Source: Candidatus Woesearchaeota archaeon
GTDB lineage: Archaea > Nanobdellota > Nanobdellia > Woesearchaeales > JASKKU01
Length of the DNA stretch: 32,821 nucleotides
Direction of reading: 5' to 3'
Assembly: GCA_030154045.1 (NCBI GenBank)
Contig: JASKKU010000009.1
Location: 1-32,821, forward strand
The first letter of the stretch is position 1, and the number at the start of each line of letters is the position of its first letter. The position numbers were made by a program, and so were the translations under genes. Shown here piece by piece: positions 27,201 to 32,821 of the stretch. The notes under the pieces were generated by a model. That model saw only the letters and a program-made list of their open reading frames with translations. It searched no databases and had not been told where the DNA came from.

Positions 27201-30200
27201 TATCTACATAAAAGTCTACTGCTGAAATATTAGCGTTCTGAGCACTATCAATTGCTTTAACCACAACAGTATGCAAACCTTCGCTTAAACCTGACAATGC
27301 TATGTTATTACAGTTCGTAATCTCAACAAAGCCAGCATTATCTAAATCATAATAACATCTTAAGTTTGAATTATCGCTGACAGTATAATTCAAATCTACG
27401 CTAGAAACATTATAGATTTCATTTTGTAAAGGACTTTCAATCGTCAAGCTTGGCGTTGTTATGTCTATATTAAAGTAAACATATCCTGAATCTGTAACAT
27501 TGTTGGCATCAGAACAATAATAGATTACATTATGAGAACCTTCTGTTAAACCGCTATAATTATAATACCACAATTTTGAGTCAGCCGTGTTCAAACTTTG
27601 GTTCGCATTATCATCTAAAGAGAAATTACATGATAACGCATTTTTGTTAGTGCTTGCATTCAACCAAATCCAGGTTGTATTATAATATGAATTATTAACT
27701 GGCGATACTGCAGTAACAACCAATTCAGTTAAGTTTACACTAAAGTTAACGCTACTAAAGTTTACATTACCTGCGGTATCATTAACATAAACGGTTACTG
27801 TATGATTATCATTAGTCAAGCCAACAATGGTAGTATTAATGCAACCAGGCAAATCCACTTTCGGATTATTATCAAGCACATACCAACATGATGAAATCTC
27901 TCTATCATCTGAAACCGTGTAATTCAAATCAACACTATTTGAGTTCTGGTACTCGAAATCCTGTTGAGGAGACTGTATGCTAATCTGCGGAGTTGTCAAA
28001 TCAATAGTATAGCTCACAGAATCAAAACCAATATTGCCTGAGCTATCGTTGGCATAAACAGTTATAGTATGAGTACCTTCAGTCAATCCAGTTAAAGTAA
28101 TATTCTGACAACTTGGTAAACTAACATTTCCTGAACCAGCGTTATACCAACATTCTGAAAGATGCGAATCTGAAACTGTATAATTCAATGATAAAGTTGT
28201 TACATTATACGACCTGTTTTGAGGAATATCAATATTAACAATCGGAGCTGTTGTATCAACAACCAAAGTATAATTTGCTATAGCAAAACTGCACTGGGCA
28301 TCATCGCAAGCCTGACAATTCCAGGAATAAACTCCATCCGATAAAGTCCTCTGGAAAATTGTCTGTGAATTATTTATGGGCGAAGTATTGACTAAAACTT
28401 CCTGCCAGGAACCTGAAAAGTTTCCATATAAACTAACATTCTTTAGGTTAATAGAATCGCTCGCAGTACAGCTAAAGTTTATTAATGACGTTGAAAGGTT
28501 AGCATAATCCACTGGATAATTTAAGGTAACGCTTGGCGGAACTGTATCTATAGTAAAGTTTCTTGAGACACTGGCAGTATTATTAACAGTATCGTTACAA
28601 TAAACCACAACATTATGTGCACCATCACTTGTTGTTAATAGATAATAATAATCTGTTTCATTCAATTTATTCATCGAAGTATTGCTTCCAGAATCCAAGG
28701 AGAAGACACAATTATTCAAATCCTCATTAGATGAAACATTAATCCAAACCTGATTGCTTTCATAAGTTTTATCTTGCGGGCTAATTAAAGTTAGTATTGG
28801 AGGAGTTGTATCAAGTTTAATTGTTCTTACTTCTGTTTGATTAGAATTCCCTGAAGTATCGTTAACAAACGCGTATAGAGTATAAACGCCATCTTGCAAA
28901 CTGGTTTTATTAACCCAATAGATACCTCCTTGAGAGTTTGCAAAAGTCTCGGGAGTACCATTAAAATACAATAAAACAGTATCAATATTATCATCTATAG
29001 CAGTTACATTAACGAAAATCCAATCCTTTGAATAGTTTCCAGATAAATCTGAGTTAGGATTAAAGAAGATTTGCGGATTTGTAGTATCAACAATAATAGT
29101 AACGCCATCTTCATAAGGTACAGTTCTATTATAGTATAAAGAGCTATTGTCATAGATTACACATTTCAAGTTATGTGTTCCATCTCCTAAAACACTAGTA
29201 GAAATTTGTTTAACTGCATAACCTGAGGAATTCGTATTTACAAATCCTAAACTAGTTGACCCATCAAAGAACTCAACAGGATAGTTTGCTAATGCTGATT
29301 TTAACTGTGTATCTTTAACCAAACAGGTTAAATTTAAGGTTTCATCACCATAACTTCCTGCTGCAGGCCTAATCCAAGTGACATTCGCATAACTATATAC
29401 CTCTACATTAACATTATCAGAACCTGGATGATAGTATGTTGCGCTAACATTAAACGTCAAAGTTTCTGGACCTAACTCATAATCTGAAGGTATATCCCAA
29501 GTGGTTGTTTCTCCTGTAGCGATCTGACTCTGTGAAGAGTTATACCAAACAGAATTTAGAGTTGCTATGTTTCCTTGAGAATCCTTAGGAACCTTTCCAA
29601 ACTCATCAACAACGGTTGCATTTAAACTTTGAGTTGTACCTCTATGCAAAATTGAATTCTCAGCAGGAGCAATAATTGTAGGATACAAATAACCATACAA
29701 ATTAATTGTTTGGTAAATAACTGATGAACCCGTAACCTTATAGAACTTGTCATTATCATCAGCAATAGAACAACTTAACTGGTCAGGACCAACATCGTGA
29801 TTTGAAAAGTCGTATGTTAACTTAGCATAACCTGAAGCATTAGTATAGTTATAACCAATCGAATAACCTAAATCTCCATCATAGAAAGTAACCTTGTAAT
29901 TCTCAATTCCCTGCAGAGTATCGTAATCACTAACCCTACAAATCAAAGTAATGTTGCCTCTGTCAACATCTCCTGTTGGAGAGATCCAGTCTAACTTAGC
30001 ACGGCCCCACATCACAAAATTCAAATAAGGTAACGTGTCATTTATGTTTCCATTTTGATCTTTTGCCTTAAGTTTAATTGAATGGTTTCCTGGTTCCCAA
30101 GAATTATTAGTGCAAACAGTAGCATTAGTCCAGTTTCCTGTAAATGGAGGAACCAACTCATAATCTACAAAAGTTCCTATTTGTTCATCGTAATTAACCC

Positions 30201-32821
30201 AACTCTGATTGATGCTTTCATCCCACAATCCTGAGATATAAACACAGTCACCTCTCATTAAATCAGTATCATTTATGGAATAATTGTTTCCTACAATCTT
30301 TGGTGGCGTAACATCGTTTCCAATAACTACATTAAGTGTTACAATTCCAGAATCGTCTTGGGAAGCATTATATTTCAAGCTAGCATTGTCTGTAATATTA
30401 CATTTAACATCATACGTACCAGCGGTATTAACAACAAAAGTATAGTTTGCCCATCCTGATGAATCAGTGAAGTTTGAGCCTAAGAAAGTATAAGTGCTAC
30501 TGCTTTGTTGCTTCATCCAGAAATTGACTTGATAATTCTGAATTCCAACTGAGGAGTTCGAATCAATTACTTTACAGTGCATAGTTGTTGAATTAGTTTC
30601 CTGAATACTTGCAGGATCAACATTTTCATTAGTTATTGACGCCCAGCCCCAAACTTCTATGTTCTGAGCAGGCATACTATTATTAACATTGTTAAACACA
30701 TCTGCAGCAAACTGTTTCCACTGAATTATTCCAGGACTTATGGTTGTCGGAACATTATAACTAATATTAGCCCATGCATCTGGACCTTGCAAGCTTACGG
30801 TTGTATAATTGCTCCAAGAACCACTCTCGTTTACACTTAAAGTTGCATTGCTTAGATTATAGTTATCGTGCCATAGCACATTCAAGCTTATAGAATCGCC
30901 TTTGTGCACTAAACTTGGACCGTCAATTGTTGTATAGTATGGAGCTATATTTTCTCTTGTTGTAAGAGTGAATATTTTATAATTTGATGAATCAATTTTG
31001 TAATATCTTGTTAAATTTTCAGTAATATTACATTTTAAAGTCTCAGTTCCTGGGGAATTGTCTGTATAAGTATAATACGCCCATCCAGTTGAATCAGTAA
31101 GGTTTGTTCCTATCAAATCTGTTGAGTTATAGAAGTATACTAAATAATTATCAATCCCATTATCTGAATCCGTAGCATCCGTAACCTTACAAGCAATCCT
31201 TACGCTATCGCCTTGATTAATCGTTGAAGTGTTCAGACTTCCTGAAGTAACCTGCGCCTTACCCCATACTGTAAGATTCAGATATGGTAAAGTATCATTA
31301 ACATTGCCTGATTCATCTTGAGCAATAATCTTAACATAATGCTCTCCAAGGAACCATGTTGAACTTGATGAAATCGTAAAGTTAGTCCAGTTGTACACAT
31401 TCTGAGGACTACTATTAACTAAAGTTGCCCAAGTTGAAGAACTTATTGTAGTGTAAGTCGCATTAGCACTAGCAATCGTTTCATCCCAACGCGCATATGC
31501 TATTATTGAATCTCCTCTAAAGATACTATCATTAGTTAAATTATAGATTCCATTATACAATCTTGGCGGCTGTGAATCCAATTCAATGATGTGCCAAGAA
31601 GAGAAATCCTGCTTTAAAAAGTCCTTGTGCTCAATCTTAAAGTTAACTTGTTTATCTGTTGTAGATGTAAGATTCACTATTACAAAGAAAGTTGCCGAGT
31701 TTCCTGAATTTACTATTCCTGATAAACTTGTATTCCAGGAAACATTGCCATCAAAACTTCCACCAACAAAATTAGTATCTTGCCTACGGTCATCGATTAA
31801 TGTCCCATTAGAATACCATATATAATTTGTATTGACATTCCAACCCGGGTCAAAATTGAAATAACTAACATTGGTTGTTGAGATGTTCCAGACAGTTTCA
31901 CCAATGTTGCTTGCATCAATCTCTATTCTATAAACATGGTCCTTATACAAATTAAAAGTCCTATTTAATCCCGAGCCAACAAGGTCGTTTGTATATATCT
32001 TCCAGTTCTGTTCAGCACTATCCGTTACATCATACACCCTAATATCACTTATATTAACTTGAAGTGGCGGAGCGACTATGTTAAAAAGAGAGTAAGCACT
32101 TAAATAAGAACCATCATAATTCTGCAAGACATTTCCATTCTTATCAACCAATTCAGCATAAACTCTATAAACGCCAGGGTTGTTATTAGCAGTATCCCAA
32201 GAAACATTATTCCAAATACTCGCAAGGTCCAAACCAGAAGTATTTATCGTTCTCAAGGTTTGAGAACTCAAATCATCTATAACCGTTTCAACATCCTGCC
32301 AGCTACCTGAATTATTATACTGAACCTTCATTATTAGGTAAGCGTCAAAATCAGGCCCAAAATTAAACACTTTGGAAGGTTTGTTTTCTACTTGTCCAAC
32401 AGAAACTGTTGGTTCAGGCCAAATATACTGTCTCATCTGTTTATAACCAAGCATATTTGTTTCATCATCAGTAGCTTCTTCATAGTACGCCCAAACAGGA
32501 TTAGTACAAACTAATTTCCAAGGACCTCTAGCATAAATAACATTATCAGTGTTACAATTAAAGCATCCTTTGTAAACTCCTGTAATATCTGAACCTGAAA
32601 CAGTTGTTGAACCAACCAAACCTGAAGAGTTGTAAACGCTACATTGCGTATTCTTAAACGGCGTGACTATGGCAATATACTCTGCATCTAAGCCACTACC
32701 AAACACAGTGCTCATTTCTTTAAGAGGAACAGCTACGCTTGATTCAGTACCATCAGAATCTGCCTGCTGAACTAATCCTGTCGGATAAGTGCTATATACT
32801 CTAATTGCGGGACCTGAACCA
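24229..32821 (-). CDS. Giant modular surface protein with tandem Ig-like repeats, DUF2341, LamG-like and CARDB domains; N-terminus beyond right window edge
   Basis: Continuous 2,828-codon ORF. Upstream of the listed Met (32715) the frame stays open to the window end: GSGPAIRVYSTYPTGLVQQADSDGTESSVAVPLKE-M. Repeated SPxxxxY...SxN...GxHxVxVxxNDTxGN modules. Confidence 0.9.
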   Translation of the reverse strand, partial: GSGPAIRVYSTYPTGLVQQADSDGTESSVAVPLKEMSTVFGSGLDAEYIAIVTPFKNTQCSVYNSSGLVGSTTVSGSDITGVYKGCFNCNTDNVIYARGPWKLVCTNPVWAYYEEATDDETNMLGYKQMRQYIWPEPTVSVGQVENKPSKVFNFGPDFDAYLIMKVQYNNSGSWQDVETVIDDLSSQTLRTINTSGLDLASIWNNVSWDTANNNPGVYRVYAELVDKNGNVLQNYDGSYLSAYSLFNIVAPPLQVNISDIRVYDVTDSAEQNWKIYTNDLVGSGLNRTFNLYKDHVYRIEIDASNIGETVWNISTTNVSYFNFDPGWNVNTNYIWYSNGTLIDDRRQDTNFVGGSFDGNVSWNTSLSGIVNSGNSATFFVIVNLTSTTDKQVNFKIEHKDFLKQDFSSWHIIELDSQPPRLYNGIYNLTNDSIFRGDSIIAYARWDETIASANATYTTISSSTWATLVNSSPQNVYNWTNFTISSSSTWFLGEHYVKIIAQDESGNVNDTLPYLNLTVWGKAQVTSGSLNTSTINQGDSVRIACKVTDATDSDNGIDNYLVYFYNSTDLIGTNLTDSTGWAYYTYTDNSPGTETLKCNITENLTRYYKIDSSNYKIFTLTTRENIAPYYTTIDGPSLVHKGDSISLNVLWHDNYNLSNATLSVNESGSWSNYTTVSLQGPDAWANISYNVPTTISPGIIQWKQFAADVFNNVNNSMPAQNIEVWGWASITNENVDPASIQETNSTTMHCKVIDSNSSVGIQNYQVNFWMKQQSSSTYTFLGSNFTDSSGWANYTFVVNTAGTYDVKCNITDNASLKYNASQDDSGIVTLNVVIGNDVTPPKIVGNNYSINDTDLMRGDCVYISGLWDESINQSWVNYDEQIGTFVDYELVPPFTGNWTNATVCTNNSWEPGNHSIKLKAKDQNGNINDTLPYLNFVMWGRAKLDWISPTGDVDRGNITLICRVSDYDTLQGIENYKVTFYDGDLGYSIGYNYTNASGYAKLTYDFSNHDVGPDQLSCSIADDNDKFYKVTGSSVIYQTINLYGYLYPTIIAPAENSILHRGTTQSLNATVVDEFGKVPKDSQGNIATLNSVWYNSSQSQIATGETTTWDIPSDYELGPETLTFNVSATYYHPGSDNVNVEVYSYANVTWIRPAAGSYGDETLNLTCLVKDTQLKSALANYPVEFFDGSTSLGFVNTNSSGYAVKQISTSVLGDGTHNLKCVIYDNSSLYYNRTVPYEDGVTIIVDTTNPQIFFNPNSDLSGNYSKDWIFVNVTAIDDNIDTVLLYFNGTPETFANSQGGIYWVNKTSLQDGVYTLYAFVNDTSGNSNQTEVRTIKLDTTPPILTLISPQDKTYESNQVWINVSSNEDLNNCVFSLDSGSNTSMNKLNETDYYYLLTTSDGAHNVVVYCNDTVNNTASVSRNFTIDTVPPSVTLNYPVDYANLSTSLINFSCTASDSINLKNVSLYGNFSGSWQEVLVNTSPINNSQTIFQRTLSDGVYSWNCQACDDAQCSFAIANYTLVVDTTAPIVNIDIPQNRSYNVTTLSLNYTVSDSHLSECWYNAGSGNVSLPSCQNITLTGLTEGTHTITVYANDSSGNIGFDSVSYTIDLTTPQISIQSPQQDFEYQNSNSVDLNYTVSDDREISSCWYVLDNNPKVDLPGCINTTIVGLTNDNHTVTVYVNDTAGNVNFSSVNFSVNLTELVVTAVSPVNNSYYNTTWIWLNASTNKNALSCNFSLDDNANQSLNTADSKLWYYNYSGLTEGSHNVIYYCSDANNVTDSGYVYFNIDITTPSLTIESPLQNEIYNVSSVDLNYTVSDNSNLRCYYDLDNAGFVEITNCNNIALSGLSEGLHTVVVKAIDSAQNANISAVDFYVDTIAPNITLISPINTNYTVSSIWVNVSSNENLSSCLFDFDSQGIWNSLTKFNETYYYNLSTLADGKHNVSVRCNDTAGNFGTNFTEFTVDTTGPVFTFVAPTPKDNGAVDTLWVYINVTTNEPADVLTLTWVNSTATSYYTMNKVDATHFYYNVTNLIDGWYNYSVSGNDTLGNTASSSVRRVLVSTEAPIVDITSPQPITYNTSIIDLNVSSNKYIEKWWFDLNGVNYSFEPNTTITAKFGANTLTVFAMDSGGKVGNATVNFDTDLNTWADTFDGYTGISYAENLLANKTISEARIASCWPAVSTDYNNQTPDCWKYRKELNISSSSTLTDYQVRLSLNLSQEKSSGKVSDNCKDLRFTYLNSSSQEQTIAFWVEDCGSAFENSTIWIKVPEINSAGSIVYMYYGNPTAQPGDNASAVFEFFDDFDNVSSSVWGSNANNWYSTSGYAVPNATGSSSQITASYTYPNAYQTMIKLAADASGIAGYYRFGNGAGTKNLRLYFDPSNDRINLYNGGNNYYSLNVSQQTRFRIVSDFVNDNYELFVNDNQSSALTLNSASAGSTLNPTLYSYYVDSMYIDWIAVSKYSTSEPVLNSISSEERPLRNATVRSILLTRNSTTSWDTFDVNATLDGSSDIIFRILDSNKNSLCGDLSLASVINGYQLCANAKAEQSLYLEAKLIIDGSYNTPHLDAWSINLSNNLPDLTISNVGFSSENFVEGNNYTITVNVTNLENVDVSNVVVRLNVSFWNGTKTPESSQDSTAFSLNAGESKLISFNWTAEAGTHIFDIYVDPLNNIAESNESNNFVSVNKTTPAWAIYYGNFSYVYELKDEQDNNTLKNWTPTQPVGNLYFADTDSYFSILDLEPLNGTNDLAEADQALGLTGFNDSIERLFDKDNNGIPDHLGTFVIGGRQVTEVPYINSTNNSNFITALLWDKGDGGTEYNGSQDLVLFTVINANTQGKYGIYDYEARVPSQLASYKGSTNMITRVYEYD
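24785..25100 (-). other. CARDB-like domain within the giant ORF
   Basis: LPDLTISNVGFSSENFVEGNNYTITVNVTNLENVDVSNVVVRLNVSF...HIFDIYVDPLNNIAESNESNNF. Confidence 0.85.
25935..26265 (-). other. DUF2341-like domain within the giant ORF
   Basis: WKYRKELNISSSSTLTDYQVRLSLNL...DLRFTYLNSSSQEQTIAFWVEDC...STIWIKVPEINSAGSIVYMYYGNPTA. Confidence 0.85.
26400..29090 (-). repeat. About nine tandem Ig-like repeats, roughly 270 bp each
   Basis: Repeat starts recur near 28797, 28545, 28245, 27990, 27720, 27445, 27190, 26915 and 26640 with the motif (I/L/V)xxxSPxxxxY. Confidence 0.8.
29090..31575 (-). repeat. Four alternating two-module (D-C) protein repeats within the giant ORF
   Basis: C modules share ...CxVxD...GIxNYxVxFY...GxxxTxxxGxAxxxY...LKCxIxDN...YY. 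D modules end in a (V/M)WGxA boundary (VWGKA, VWGWA, MWGRA, then VYSYA). Approximate boundaries from read translation. Confidence 0.75.

Noticed and set aside
26400-31575. Possible CRISPR-like or DNA-level tandem repeats
   Set aside because: The periodicity is at protein level with diverged nucleotide sequence; no short identical repeats with spacers.

Overview
AT-rich window with archaeal-type features: TATA-like boxes about 25 nt upstream of start codons (leaderless genes), GGTGA-type Shine-Dalgarno sequences, an archaeal OGG2-type glycosylase and a four-subunit pyruvate:ferredoxin oxidoreductase. It may come from a DPANN-like lineage, which is inference only. The left half (1-14.7 kb) is mostly housekeeping: a truncated membrane protein (possible GT-C glycosyltransferase), two radical SAM proteins, a Kef/CPA2 antiporter plus Ca2+-type P-ATPase pair, a porCDAB operon with 4-bp overlaps, two HhH-GPD DNA glycosylases flanking a calcineurin-like phosphoesterase with an unusual motif III, and a PC4-like ssDNA-binding protein. 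The right half (14.8-32.8 kb) is almost entirely minus-strand exported or surface proteins. It holds a tight five-gene secreted-protein operon, a CWB2-like membrane-anchored protein with a long leader, and an enormous modular ORF. That ORF stays open through the right window edge, so it has at least 2,863 codons. It contains four alternating two-module repeats, about nine Ig-like repeats with two different cysteine layouts, then DUF2341, LamG-like and CARDB segments. This surface locus is the best candidate for an undescribed system. No CRISPR, transposon, rRNA or tRNA was found. All family calls come from reading motifs by eye and no searches were run.
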